64,000 bases of DNA from Dyadobacter koreensis (GCF_900108855.1 NZ_FNXY01000008.1:112743-176742), one strand, 5' to 3'. Numbered from the stretch's first letter, positions 1 through 8,612 are shown. Notes: generated from the letters alone by a model not told the origin. Numbers and translations are program-made.

Positions 1-130
1 AATTCACGGTTTGAGTGTTCCATTCGATAATGATCATTTACGAATTTTGATAGCCTGAATTAGTAAAAAATAGGTACTAATTTACAAAAACTAGCAATGC
101 CAATGATTTATTCGAAAAAGGCTAATATCC

Positions 131-1051
131 ATGATGAATAAAAAGTATTATTTCCTTCTTTCGACTGCACTACTGTATGTTGGATGGATTGCTCCATCGG
201 GACTAAAAAATATAAACGATTTTCCATCCGAAATCGTAAACTTTAAACCTTACAAAGATAATCCGCTATTTAAAGGAACTGCCGATTCAACGACTTGGGA
301 CGAGCAGATTCGGGAGAGAGGATTTATTTTGAAAGAAGAAAATACCTACTACATGTGGTATACCGGATATACTAAAAGAACGGGGAAACAGATGAAATAT
401 CTGGGTCTAGCAACTTCGTCGGACGGCTTGAAATGGACACGTTATCCTGAAAATCCTATTTATAAAGCTAATTGGGTTGAAGATGTTTTCGTCTGGAAAT
501 CTGATGGGGTTTATTACATGTTCGCGGAAAGTAAAGACGACATTGCGCGCCTGTTAACTTCCAAGGACAGGATCCATTGGGAAGACAAAGGGGCATTGGA
601 TATTCGTTTGAAAAATGGTAATCCGATTTCAAAGGGGCCTTATGGTACTCCAACGGTATGGAAAGAAAGTGGTACCTGGTATTTGTTTTACGAAAGAAAT
701 GATGCAGATGTCTGGCTGGCCACATCAAAAGATCTGAAGATTTGGACAAATGTGCAGGACGAGCCTGTGCTCAATTCCGGGCCGGAAGCTTATGATCAAT
801 TTGCAGTCGCGTTTAATCAGGTAATCAAATACAAAGGTTCATACTACGCTTACTATCATGCATCTGCTTTTAAAGACTGGCGGGAATGGACAACAAATGT
901 GGCGGTATCAAAGGATTTGATTCACTGGAAAAAGTATGGAGCGAACCCAATTTTGAAAGATAATAAGTCCAGCGGCATTTTGGTAAATGATGGAAAAAAT
1001 TTCCGGATGTATACCATGCATCCGGAAGTCAATGTTTACTTTCTTAAATAA
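131..1051 (+). CDS. Secreted five-bladed beta-propeller protein (GH43/GH32-like fold)
   Basis: The 306-residue protein begins with a hydrophobic export signal (about residues 5-24). After it, a short motif S-x-D-x-x-x-W recurs four times (SSDGLKW, SKDRIHW, SKDLKIW, SKDLIHW), each next to an aromatic strand such as YYMWY or WYLFY. This blade pattern is typical of the arabinanase/levansucrase/invertase-like five-bladed propellers (GH43, GH32, GH117, GH130 clans). A role in outer-membrane or periplasmic glycan processing is inferred. I cannot pick the GH family or the catalytic acids from sequence alone, and it may be a non-catalytic relative. Two ATG codons are adjacent at the start; the first is used here. 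It converges with the next gene, 11 bases away. Confidence 0.75.
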   Translation: MMNKKYYFLLSTALLYVGWIAPSGLKNINDFPSEIVNFKPYKDNPLFKGTADSTTWDEQIRERGFILKEENTYYMWYTGYTKRTGKQMKYLGLATSSDGLKWTRYPENPIYKANWVEDVFVWKSDGVYYMFAESKDDIARLLTSKDRIHWEDKGALDIRLKNGNPISKGPYGTPTVWKESGTWYLFYERNDADVWLATSKDLKIWTNVQDEPVLNSGPEAYDQFAVAFNQVIKYKGSYYAYYHASAFKDWREWTTNVAVSKDLIHWKKYGANPILKDNKSSGILVNDGKNFRMYTMHPEVNVYFLK

Positions 1052-1062
1052 TCGTTAAAAAA

Positions 1063-1383
1063 CTATCTGGCTTTGAGCGTTGCCCGCACCTGATCAAAAT
1101 CTTTTGTCAGAAAAACTTTATATAACTCTTCTATTTCAATCCAGTTTGCGAATTTTGCCTCGACGTTTTCATCCTCATCTTCATTGAAAATACCGGTAAC
1201 GGTGAGGTCTTTTTTTGCTTCCAGTGTAACTTCAAAATCCCCGACAAAGATTCCAACCCAGAAGACACCATGTTCGTCATCCATTTCGATCGTCTCAGAG
1301 ATCGCCCAGCTTACGTCTTCCATGTCGACGTCGTCAACAGAATCGCCCCAGCCTGTTTGTAAATAAGTTTGTGGTAATGTCAT
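1063..1383 (-). CDS. Acidic hypothetical protein
   Basis: A 106-residue protein that I do not recognise. It is rich in Asp and Glu (for example a DEDEDEN stretch near residue 70), has no signal peptide or membrane segment, and carries several aromatic residues in its first half, so a small cytoplasmic acidic protein is likely. It starts with ATG and faces the propeller gene upstream in a convergent pair. The M16 peptidase gene on the same strand lies upstream of it and is separated by a hairpin terminator, so it is probably expressed separately. Confidence 0.6.
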   Translation of the reverse strand: MTLPQTYLQTGWGDSVDDVDMEDVSWAISETIEMDDEHGVFWVGIFVGDFEVTLEAKKDLTVTGIFNEDEDENVEAKFANWIEIEELYKVFLTKDFDQVRATLKAR

Positions 1384-1410
1384 TAACCAGCTGTTTAAAT
1401 TAGAAGTAGA

Positions 1411-1451
1411 AAAAATTGCCAGAAATACTCCGGTTCAGATAATTTCTGGCA
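1411..1451 (-). terminator. Rho-independent terminator after the M16 peptidase gene
   Basis: A perfect 10-base inverted repeat (TGCCAGAAAT at 1417-1426 with ATTTCTGGCA at 1442-1451). On the minus strand it is followed by a run of Ts (complement of 1411-1415), just after the stop of the M16 gene. Confidence 0.75.
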
Positions 1452-1460
1452 GGTAACTAG

Positions 1461-2705
1461 TTAAACACTTTCTTCGGCACGGTAATAAAGCGTCGATGCA
1501 TTTTCCGGTCGCAGAATATTTTTCGCAGCCTCGTGCAAATCTTCCGATTTCATATTCCTGATAATTTCCGCATCATCGTTTGCCCAGTCCACATTTCCCG
1601 CGTTCGCAGCAAATGCAAGGTTCATTGCACGATTCAAAAGCTCGACTTCCGAGAATGCCAATGTCGCCTCAGTCTGGTTTTTTACTTTTGTCACTTCTTC
1701 GTCCGTGGCACCTGTCGCAACGATTTTACTCAGCAGATATTTAACCGCATCATCAGCTTCTTCCAGTGTGACACCTGGGTTCAGATTTCCCTTAATCAGA
1801 AGAAGGCCAGGATCCAGCGAAGATGTAGTGCTTGCGCTGATACTGTTGAAAAGTGGTTTATCTTTCAACAGAGCCTGATAAAGTCGCGATGATTTTCCTC
1901 TTCCCAAAATATCACTTAACAAATCGGACGCATAAAATTGGTCTTCATAACGACCCGGCATATGGAAAACTTTAATAAGTGAGTTCAAAGGAACAGCCGC
2001 GGAAGTTTCCATGTGACGGGCTACGGTCTGTCTGGGTTCTTTTGGGATGTTGCGAACATAAGGTGCTCCGGCAGGGATTCCGGCAAACCATTTTTTTGCC
2101 AATTGTTTTATCTGCTCCAATTTTACGGCACCCGCTACAACCATAACAGCATTATTCGGTCTGTAAAAACGGAAGAAAAAATCCTGAACATCTTCCATAG
2201 TAGCACGTTCGATATGTTCGATATCTTTTCCAATTGTCGCCCAGCGGTAAGGATGTTTCTGATAAGCAAGCGGTCGCAGTTTTAGCCACATATCGCCGTA
2301 GGGTTGGTTCAGATATCGCTGTTTGAACTCTTCAATCACCACTTTACGCTGAACTTCCAGCACATTTGGATCAAAAGACAAACTTAACATTCTGTCGGAT
2401 TCCAGCCAAAAAGCTGTTTCAACATTATCGGCTGGAAGTGTGATATAATAATTTGTGATATCAGGTGATGTGAAGGCATTATTTTCGCCTCCTACGGTCT
2501 GGACCGGGATGTCATAGTTTGGAATATTTTTTGACCCTCCAAACATCAAATGCTCAAAAAGATGCGCAAAACCGGTACGTTCCTCATCTTCATCCCGCGA
2601 TCCTACATTATATAAAATATTAACCGCCGCCATCGGCGTCGAGAAATCTTCATGAACATATATTTTCAGACCATTGTCTAGCGTAAAGTGCTCGTAGCGA
2701 ATCAT
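1461..2705 (-). CDS. M16 family zinc metallopeptidase (insulinase/pitrilysin-like)
   Basis: A 414-residue protein with the inverted zinc motif HxxEH (H48-L-F-E51-H52) near the N-terminus and the downstream acidic helix (VIEEF) that supplies the third ligand in M16 enzymes. The family usually works as clam-shell proteases on short peptides, alone or as paired subunits. There is no clear signal peptide with this start. A longer reading frame exists up to 2795, but the ATG at 2705 is chosen because a good promoter lies just upstream, with its predicted transcription start near 2786. The gene ends at its own terminator. Whether it is a mitochondrial-processing-like peptidase or another M16B enzyme is not decidable here. 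Confidence 0.9.
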   Translation of the reverse strand: MIRYEHFTLDNGLKIYVHEDFSTPMAAVNILYNVGSRDEDEERTGFAHLFEHLMFGGSKNIPNYDIPVQTVGGENNAFTSPDITNYYITLPADNVETAFWLESDRMLSLSFDPNVLEVQRKVVIEEFKQRYLNQPYGDMWLKLRPLAYQKHPYRWATIGKDIEHIERATMEDVQDFFFRFYRPNNAVMVVAGAVKLEQIKQLAKKWFAGIPAGAPYVRNIPKEPRQTVARHMETSAAVPLNSLIKVFHMPGRYEDQFYASDLLSDILGRGKSSRLYQALLKDKPLFNSISASTTSSLDPGLLLIKGNLNPGVTLEEADDAVKYLLSKIVATGATDEEVTKVKNQTEATLAFSEVELLNRAMNLAFAANAGNVDWANDDAEIIRNMKSEDLHEAAKNILRPENASTLYYRAEESV

Positions 2706-2792
2706 AAGTATGTCAATAAATAGTAACTGAGGTTGTCTCCTCAAAATAAACAAAAACAGGAGAAACCTGTACGCAGGTTTTGTGGTTATAAA

Positions 2793-2823
2793 CAAAGCTA
2801 ATGCTCAGGTGGGACTCCACCAA
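2793..2823 (-). promoter_or_regulatory. Bacteroidota-type promoter for the M16 peptidase gene
   Basis: On the minus strand the sequence reads TTG, 20 bases, then TAGCTTTG, which matches the Bacteroidota consensus TTG-N17-23-TAnnTTTG. The start codon is about 88 bases downstream. The leader contains a small hairpin (AACCTG/CAGGTT, 2764-2779). It overlaps the leader of the divergent TPR gene. Confidence 0.55.
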
Positions 2824-2851
2824 ACCATTTACACCGTTATACTTGATAGTC

Positions 2852-3970
2852 ATGAAATTTACGTTGCGTTGCATTTTATTATTCGTTCTGTTTTTTATTT
2901 CTTCAAAACCTTCCGAAGCCCAGTTGTTGAACGACGCGGCTTCTCTCAAATTAATTCAAAAAGGACTGGATCATATTTATAATTACGAATATGCAGAAGC
3001 GAATGCCATTTTGAATCAGGTAGAAAAAAAATACCCTAATCACCCGGTTTCCTATATTCTGGATTCTTTCGTAATGTACTGGCAATATCTACCGATTAAG
3101 GATAATCCGACAAAATCCAAGGAATATGTCGCCAAGCTGAATCAATGTCTGGACGCCATTACGAAGAAATATGGCAAGAACAGCACCGATCCCGAAGCGG
3201 TTTTTTATACCATTGTCGCACGTGGCTACATCGCGATGATGTACAATTATAACGGAGAATTGATGAGCGCTGCGGGGGAAGCCAAAAAAGCATACAACGC
3301 GCTGATCACCGGTCTGAAATTAACTGAAAAAAATCCGGAGTTTTATTTCACATCCGGGATGTATAATTATTATGTTGAGCTATATCCCGAAGATCACGCA
3401 ATGGTGAAGCCGTTGATGATTTTCTTTAAAAATGGTGATAAAGCTTTGGGATTAAAACAAGTTGACATAGCTACACGTCATGGAGTTATCACCAGAGCGG
3501 AAGCTTGTTTTTATCTGTCTCATATTTATCTGGAGCACGAAACGAACTTTGCAAAAGCGCAGAGTTACTCTCAAAAACTTGTCGACTGGTATCCCAAGAA
3601 TCAGATATTCAATATGGTTAACACAGAAGCTTTGCTGCTTACCGGGAAATTCGACCAGGCGGAGAAAGGCATGAATATGCTGAAAGCAAACACAAAAGGA
3701 TTTTATCCGGTTGCTTACAATACTTTTCAGGGGATTATTTATGAAAAGGATGTGAAAAACGATAGCGCAGCGCAAAAATCTTATCTGGCAGCTTTGCGGA
3801 CACCGCATGACGACCAGTATACCCGCGAATATTATGCAATGTCTTATGCCGGACTGGCACGGATTGCTAACCGCGCCGGGAATAAAAATAAAGCAAAAGA
3901 ATACTATAAAAAAGCTTTGGAAAAGGCGGAGTACAAGTCGATCGTGAAAGAGGCGAAGGCATTTAAATAG
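2852..3970 (+). CDS. Exported TPR-like repeat protein
   Basis: A 372-residue protein that starts with a signal peptide (hydrophobic residues 5-16, with a likely cleavage after SEA near residue 23). The rest is helical, with repeated aromatic/Ala patterns such as YNYEYAEANAIL and KAKEYYKKALEKAEY that fit tetratricopeptide-type solenoids. It most likely works in the periplasm as a scaffold; no enzyme motif is visible. The ATG at 2852 is preferred over an upstream in-frame start at 2801 because it begins directly with the signal peptide. It is divergent from the M16 peptidase gene and ends at a strong terminator. Confidence 0.75.
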   Translation: MKFTLRCILLFVLFFISSKPSEAQLLNDAASLKLIQKGLDHIYNYEYAEANAILNQVEKKYPNHPVSYILDSFVMYWQYLPIKDNPTKSKEYVAKLNQCLDAITKKYGKNSTDPEAVFYTIVARGYIAMMYNYNGELMSAAGEAKKAYNALITGLKLTEKNPEFYFTSGMYNYYVELYPEDHAMVKPLMIFFKNGDKALGLKQVDIATRHGVITRAEACFYLSHIYLEHETNFAKAQSYSQKLVDWYPKNQIFNMVNTEALLLTGKFDQAEKGMNMLKANTKGFYPVAYNTFQGIIYEKDVKNDSAAQKSYLAALRTPHDDQYTREYYAMSYAGLARIANRAGNKNKAKEYYKKALEKAEYKSIVKEAKAFK

Positions 3971-4000
3971 TATTCATCGCAGGTATCAATTATTTATGAA

Positions 4001-4039
4001 ACAGGCTTGTCAGCGTTTATCTGGCAAGCCTGTCTTTTT
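4001..4039 (+). terminator. Rho-independent terminator after the TPR gene
   Basis: A 13-base-pair stem with one G-T pair (left arm from ACAGGCTTG at 4001, right arm CAAGCCTGT ending at 4033) followed by CTTTTTC. Confidence 0.85.
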
Positions 4040-4074
4040 CTTGTAACCGGGAATTTTGTCAGGTATTCAAAAAA

Positions 4075-5220
4075 TCATTTCGGAAATAGTGACTTATCTA
4101 ATCCTGGAATGATCGTTAACGCGTTTTTATAATATAGTTTTTTTAAAACTTCGTCCGAAAGTCCCATGCCGTACATACGCCAGAAAGCGTGGTATTTTTT
4201 GTGATAGGGGAAATATTCATCTTCGGTTTCCAAAACCCGGAAGTAGGTACTGTATTCAGAAGGCACCCAGCTGTCTTTTCCAAAAAGAACCCGGTCCTGC
4301 CATTTATCAAAAAACTTTTTCGCAGCTCTTGGCTGGCGTCCCAGTTCGGCGATCACGGCACCAATTTCAACGTACATATTTGGCAAGGCTGTCATCAGGC
4401 TGTCCAGCTTTTTTAGATTATTAGGATACCAGCCCATATGCGCATTAATAAATGTCGTTTTCGGATTATTTTTAAAAATATAATGCTGCTCCGCAATTAG
4501 TGAATCAAATGGAACAGGGTCATTTGCGCCGCGGCGACGGCCCGGGTGTGTCTTTAATTCAAGCCAGCGTTCGTTGTAACGATCCATCGGGTCCCAGAAA
4601 GAAGGAACGTCCGCGGTATGGATCAATACCGGAATTTTTAATTCACCGCATTTTTTCCAGATAGGACCAAGTCTTGAATCATTCACAGCAACCCGGTTTC
4701 CCTTATCATCTTTAATACCGCTGAAACCCAGATTTTTATAGATTTTTAATCCTCTGGCACCCATTTTAATGTCGGCCTCCAACTGTTTTACTGCTTTTTC
4801 AGTCCAGTCTTTTTCTCCAAATCCTTTAAATTGAAGGTTAGTAAACAAGGCGATACGCTTCGGTTCGTTTTTCGCTATATTTTCAAGAGAACCTTTCAAT
4901 GTTGCAGTTCCTTCGCTCCATTCCTGCGACCATCCCCGTCCGCTGAGGTTGATCATGATACCCATATTCAGGCTATCCATTTGAGCGACCAGTGCTTTCA
5001 AATCCTGCGTTGGCATCTGATATTGATGGTTATGAACATCAATAAACGGAAATTTTGCCCGTCTGATCTTATGCTCTTCAACTTTTAAAGTTGAAACCGG
5101 ATCATATTCTTCAAAACCCAAAGGCTGAGGAATCTCCTGTGCAAATGCTTTCCGCGAACAGCAAATTAAAACACTGGCAACTGATAGAAAAAATAGGAGT
5201 GAAGGTCTGGATAAGTTCAT
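4075..5220 (-). CDS. Exported amidohydrolase-family protein (amidohydrolase_2 type)
   Basis: A 381-residue protein with a signal peptide (about 1-27, cleavage near AFA-Q). The mature part starts its TIM barrel with DVHNH (H63, H65), the first metal-binding pair of amidohydrolase_2 enzymes. A later segment VLIHTAD gives a third His, and INAHMGW and FGKDSW mark the last barrel strands. Family members hydrolyse or decarboxylate cyclic and aromatic acids with a divalent metal; the substrate here is unknown. The reading frame continues upstream into ispF, but the ATG at 5220 starts the signal peptide and is clearly the real start. It lies 86 bases downstream of ispF on the same strand. Confidence 0.85.
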   Translation of the reverse strand: MNLSRPSLLFFLSVASVLICCSRKAFAQEIPQPLGFEEYDPVSTLKVEEHKIRRAKFPFIDVHNHQYQMPTQDLKALVAQMDSLNMGIMINLSGRGWSQEWSEGTATLKGSLENIAKNEPKRIALFTNLQFKGFGEKDWTEKAVKQLEADIKMGARGLKIYKNLGFSGIKDDKGNRVAVNDSRLGPIWKKCGELKIPVLIHTADVPSFWDPMDRYNERWLELKTHPGRRRGANDPVPFDSLIAEQHYIFKNNPKTTFINAHMGWYPNNLKKLDSLMTALPNMYVEIGAVIAELGRQPRAAKKFFDKWQDRVLFGKDSWVPSEYSTYFRVLETEDEYFPYHKKYHAFWRMYGMGLSDEVLKKLYYKNALTIIPGLDKSLFPK

Positions 5221-5306
5221 AGCAAATGTTTTGAGGCGGATTATACCGCAGGTTGGAAACTGGATTGGCGCGGCTCTTATGTTTACTAAACTATTTATCT
5301 TGACGA

Positions 5307-5795
5307 TTATTTTTCCGGACGATAAATCAACGCGACGCAGTGCGCCGCAATTCCTTCTTCTCTTCCCACGAAACCCAGATGCTCGGAAGTGGTCGCTTTT
5401 ATAGAAATATCTTCTTCGGAAACTTTCATCACTGCCGCTAAGCAAGTTTTCATTTCCGGAATATGAGGATTCAGTTTCGGACGTTGCAATACGATAGTAA
5501 CATCAACATTACCCACTTCGAAACCTTTCTCTCGGATCATTTCCAAGACTTTTGCTAACAACACCTTGCTGTCGACGCCTTTCCACTGAGGATCAGTATC
5601 TGAAAAATGATACCCTATATTCCGCATATTGGCAGCTCCAAGCAGGGCGTCACATAATACGTGACAAACTACGTCTGCATCCGAGTGACCTTTTGCTCCA
5701 TGTGTATGTGGAATTAATATACCCCCAAGCCAAAATGGGCGATCTTCAACTAATTGGTGAACGTCATAACCTTGTCCGATTCGAAAGGGAAACAT
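5307..5795 (-). CDS. ispF: 2-C-methyl-D-erythritol 2,4-cyclodiphosphate synthase
   Basis: This cytoplasmic enzyme of the non-mevalonate isoprenoid pathway converts the 4-diphosphocytidyl 2-phosphate of methylerythritol to the cyclic diphosphate with release of CMP. At 162 residues it has the usual family length. The zinc site DVH (D15-H17), the GHSDADV motif that contacts the diphosphate, and the C-terminal segment KATTSEHLGFVGR are all present. No ispD is fused or adjacent. The amidohydrolase gene follows on the same strand, but the 86-base gap and unrelated function give little reason to assume a shared job. Confidence 0.96.
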   Translation of the reverse strand: MFPFRIGQGYDVHQLVEDRPFWLGGILIPHTHGAKGHSDADVVCHVLCDALLGAANMRNIGYHFSDTDPQWKGVDSKVLLAKVLEMIREKGFEVGNVDVTIVLQRPKLNPHIPEMKTCLAAVMKVSEEDISIKATTSEHLGFVGREEGIAAHCVALIYRPEK

Positions 5796-6039
5796 GCAAA
5801 ATTGGATTAATTGATAGAGATCGCAAGTTGGTGATTGAAATTGTGAAAGACAACATTGTATATGAAATATCTATCAGACAATAAGCTGCCGGCTGACCCG
5901 GGATTTGAGCTATATTTTATCAATTATTTAGCAATCTTTTTGATAAATATGTAAACTGCATAGTCGATATTCTTGTTGTAAAATAGACGGTTTACGGGTA
6001 TCGAAATCGAGCATTATCTTATCACTTATCACAAAGCGA

Positions 6040-6510
6040 ATGAAAACGAACATCGGGATTTCAGACAGTAACACAGAAGCTGTTGCATTTCAGCTGAACA
6101 AATTATTAGCGAATGAATTTGTACTTTATACCAAAACGCGCAATTATCATTGGAACATCGGTGGGATGAATTTCTTCGAATTACATAAATTATTTGAAGG
6201 TCAATATGAGCAGATCCAGGTAATTCTGGACGATATTGCCGAACGTATCCGTGCAATCGGACATTATTCAGAAGCCCGTCTGGTCGATATTTTGAAACTT
6301 ACGGATTTGCTTGAACCGGAATATACCGTGGAGCCAAAAGAACAATTGAATAATCTTTTGAATGACCATGAAACGATCATCCGAATTTTGCGGACACTGA
6401 TTACTGAATTTGCGGACACATACAAAGATTTGGGATCGAGTGATTACGTAACCGGTTTACTTCGTGAGCATGAAAAAATGGCCTGGATGTTACGCGCTTT
6501 TTTGAAATAG
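6040..6510 (+). CDS. dps: Dps-type DNA-protecting ferritin
   Basis: A 156-residue four-helix protein of the Dps family. The N-terminal helix carries YHWN and the following helix carries H-x-x-F-x-x-x-Y-x-x-x-x-x-x-x-D-D-I-A-E-R, the intersubunit ferroxidase ligands of Dps dodecamers. Such proteins oxidise ferrous iron with hydrogen peroxide and shield DNA during stress. The gene stands alone with about 240 bases upstream, in which I see no exact TAnnTTTG box. It shares a perfect bidirectional terminator with the convergent anti-sigma-like gene. Confidence 0.93.
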   Translation: MKTNIGISDSNTEAVAFQLNKLLANEFVLYTKTRNYHWNIGGMNFFELHKLFEGQYEQIQVILDDIAERIRAIGHYSEARLVDILKLTDLLEPEYTVEPKEQLNNLLNDHETIIRILRTLITEFADTYKDLGSSDYVTGLLREHEKMAWMLRAFLK

Positions 6511-6527
6511 ATCATAATAAATACAGC

Positions 6528-6568
6528 AAAAATCCCTGCAATCAGACATTCTGATTGCAGGGATTTTT
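6528..6568. terminator. Bidirectional terminator between dps and the anti-sigma-like gene
   Basis: A perfect 19-base inverted repeat with a three-base loop (6528-6546 and 6550-6568), A-rich at its left end and T-rich at its right, so it can stop transcription from both sides. Confidence 0.92.
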
Positions 6569-6582
6569 TATTGGCATTATTA

Positions 6583-7059
6583 TCAACGTCTCGGTAGTGA
6601 AATTTCTGTTCTCAGTTTTTCGATTTCTTTCTCCTGACTGGCTGATTTAAAATAATAATATAAACCTGCGATCAAAAATACTTTCGATAAAACAAAAACC
6701 GCGATAAAAGCGGGGCGCCACCATTTGTGGACTTTGATATATGTATCGTTTACTTCAACGTTCAGATATTCTTCCTTCTTTTGTTCTGTTCGGGGAATAT
6801 CATAATAGGTATGCTTTCCTGCTTTTTCAATATCTGTTTTGCTGGCACGAAGCTGAATAATTTCTCTGGTAGCCGGCGGTGGTGGCACTGCATTTTGAAG
6901 AAAATATCTCTGGGCATTTCTTTCAAATTCCACGACATACTCTGAAAATTCTGAGCTGGTCAGGATTTGCTGATTAATCTCATGTTGTTCTTCCTCCGTG
7001 GCGAAACCCAAGAGGTAAGATTCCAAAACACCACTTTCTATAAAATCCTGCGTATTCAA
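6583..7059 (-). CDS. Putative anti-sigma factor, single-pass membrane protein
   Basis: A 158-residue protein. The first 35 residues (ESGVLESYLLGFATEEEQ) match the short helical N-terminus common in Bacteroidota RskA/FecR-type anti-sigma proteins, which sits in the cytoplasm. A membrane segment lies around residues 117-137 (FIAVFVLSKVFLIAGLYYYF), and only about 20 charged residues follow, so the outer domain is nearly absent. It starts 12 bases after the sigma-like gene, with which it forms a two-gene unit. The function is inferred from that context and the N-terminal pattern. The short periplasmic tail means it probably cannot sense a ligand in the way a full RskA does. Confidence 0.6.
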   Translation of the reverse strand: MNTQDFIESGVLESYLLGFATEEEQHEINQQILTSSEFSEYVVEFERNAQRYFLQNAVPPPPATREIIQLRASKTDIEKAGKHTYYDIPRTEQKKEEYLNVEVNDTYIKVHKWWRPAFIAVFVLSKVFLIAGLYYYFKSASQEKEIEKLRTEISLPRR

Positions 7060-7071
7060 AGTTTGTATAAA

Positions 7072-7533
7072 TTAAGCGTGAGGAAAGGATTTGAAAAATT
7101 CATGAAAAGCTTTTAGCACATCTGACTTCGAGATGTTTAACTTTTCAGCAACTTCTTCCGGAGAAAAACCCTGACGAAAAGCAAGGTCAAAAATTAGCTC
7201 CGGTGTTGTTTCCTGTTCTTTGTGAACTCCATCAGCACTGAAAGAACCGATTGTCATCAATTTTCTTTTGGCCTCCACCGCCTTAGACCGGGCCAACTTT
7301 ATAACGCAAGCTGCGAAAGTAAAAGGGTAACTGTTACAAGACTGTAACAGCGGTGAGGAAAAAACATTGACCAATACTTCCTGGGCTAAGTTTGGCTGAG
7401 GAATAATCTGCAAAATAATTCCATAGGCCATAGCGCCATATTTGTCGTAAACTTCCAGCGACGTCATTGGCCCTGTTTGTTTAGCCACAGATGGATGACC
7501 GGAATTGTCATTTAAACGTTCAAGTTCGTTCAT
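7072..7533 (-). CDS. Divergent ECF sigma-factor-like protein
   Basis: A 153-residue protein. Residues about 28-60 (VYDKYGAMAYGII to LAQEVLVNVF) follow the region 2 pattern of ECF sigma factors (LYDKYG-x-x-LYG ... AEEVLQDVF). Residues about 115-145 (FRQGFSPEEVAEKLNISKSDV) look like the region 4 helix-turn-helix. The usual conserved DNA-melting residues of region 2.3 are poorly kept and the protein is short. It may be a divergent sigma factor or a regulator derived from one. It precedes an anti-sigma-like gene. A TATGTTTG box (complement of 7652-7659) is the only candidate promoter element seen upstream. Confidence 0.55.
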   Translation of the reverse strand: MNELERLNDNSGHPSVAKQTGPMTSLEVYDKYGAMAYGIILQIIPQPNLAQEVLVNVFSSPLLQSCNSYPFTFAACVIKLARSKAVEAKRKLMTIGSFSADGVHKEQETTPELIFDLAFRQGFSPEEVAEKLNISKSDVLKAFHEFFKSFPHA

Positions 7534-7877
7534 ATAACGCTGATTTTGCGGATAGGGTAAGGTATAATTCAGAAAAGTTGTAATAAAGAAAACCTAATTG
7601 TTATTCCGCTGATTATTATATAATTGTAGAAAATGAGATTGTCAGATATTACAAACATATCAGGGCTAAATTAAAAAGTTATATCGATAAATCGGCAACG
7701 CTATTAGCAATTTTTTTGCGATAAACTATGATATGTGCTTAATTTCGATTTAAACGGCACAAATTTATTTACAAGTATTTCTACAATCAAAAAATCAAAG
7801 TATTTGATTTACTTCGTGAAGTTGTTGACGAAGTAATTTCTATTATTGTTTTAGTTTTTGGTCGTTAAATTTTCAGA
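7534..7877. promoter_or_regulatory. Intergenic control region between sigma-like and HAD genes
   Basis: An AT-rich divergent region with no supported gene. It holds a minus-strand TATGTTTG box (7652-7659) and two tandem inverted repeats close to the HAD start: AAATCAAA-gta-TTTGATTT at 7792-7810 and TTACTTCGT-N10-ACGAAGTAA at 7809-7836. These could be an operator or leader hairpins. Confidence 0.4.
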
Positions 7878-8534
7878 ATGAAAAAAGAAATTGCAGTCAT
7901 TTTCGATATGGACGGTGTCATTGTCCATACCAACCCTTACCACTCCATGGCTTTTCGTGCGTTTTTTTCGACCCGGAACCTGGCTCCGACCGACGAGGAA
8001 TTTGCTCAGCATATGTTCGGGAAAAGCAATAGTTACATCCTAACTCATTTCTTGCAAAGAACAATTGAAGGCGATGAGCTTCGTTTGCTGGAAGATGAAA
8101 AAGAAAGTTTGTTCAGAAAAATTTACGAGCCTCATATTGATCCGATTAAAGGCATTATTTCCTTTATTGATGACTTATATAAAAATGGTGTAAAACTCGG
8201 TGTTGCAACCTCTGCGCCGCTGGCCAATCTCGAATTGATTATGAGTAAAGTGCCATTACGACAAAAAATGGGGTCCATTCTGGCAAGTGAAAATGTGAAA
8301 AAACACAAGCCTGATCCGGAAGTATATCTTACCTCTGCTAAAAATCTCGGCGTCAAGCCGGATCAATGCGTCGTTTTTGAAGATTCCTTTTCAGGTGTTT
8401 CTGCCGGATTAAATGCTGGAATGAAAGTAGTTGGTGTGCTGACTTCCCATACCGAAGACGAATTGCCGACGTGCAGTTTTTATATCAATGACTATTCTGA
8501 ACTTTCGTTTGAGAAAATTGCAGATTTGTTCTGA
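7878..8534 (+). CDS. HAD-family phosphatase (beta-phosphoglucomutase-like)
   Basis: A 218-residue cytoplasmic HAD hydrolase. Motif I is FDMDGV (the nucleophile Asp and acid Asp at residues 9 and 11), motif II is the Ser in ATSAP, motif III is the Lys in KHKPDPEVY, and motif IV is VFEDSFSG. The cap domain sits between motifs I and II, as in beta-phosphoglucomutase and sugar-phosphate phosphatases. The exact substrate cannot be read. It lies behind a long palindrome-rich leader and ends at a terminator shared with the convergent membrane gene. Confidence 0.88.
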   Translation: MKKEIAVIFDMDGVIVHTNPYHSMAFRAFFSTRNLAPTDEEFAQHMFGKSNSYILTHFLQRTIEGDELRLLEDEKESLFRKIYEPHIDPIKGIISFIDDLYKNGVKLGVATSAPLANLELIMSKVPLRQKMGSILASENVKKHKPDPEVYLTSAKNLGVKPDQCVVFEDSFSGVSAGLNAGMKVVGVLTSHTEDELPTCSFYINDYSELSFEKIADLF

Positions 8535-8556
8535 AAAGAAATTGAAATTTGCAAAG

Positions 8557-8599
8557 CAAAAGAAGTCAGCTTTTCTCAGTGAAAAGTTGACTTCTTTTG
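8557..8599. terminator. Bidirectional terminator between the HAD gene and the AmoC/PmoB-like locus
   Basis: A 19-base-pair stem with one G-T pair and a five-base loop (8557-8575 and 8581-8599). It closes both convergent units. Confidence 0.88.
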
Positions 8600-8612
8600 A
8601 TTTGCCAGAAAT

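Noticed and set aside
4189-5445. The N-terminal extension of the amidohydrolase frame into ispF, and small plus-strand frames opposite it
   Set aside because: The extension would overlap ispF and lacks homology, whereas the ATG at 5220 opens a clear signal peptide. The opposite frames are shadows.
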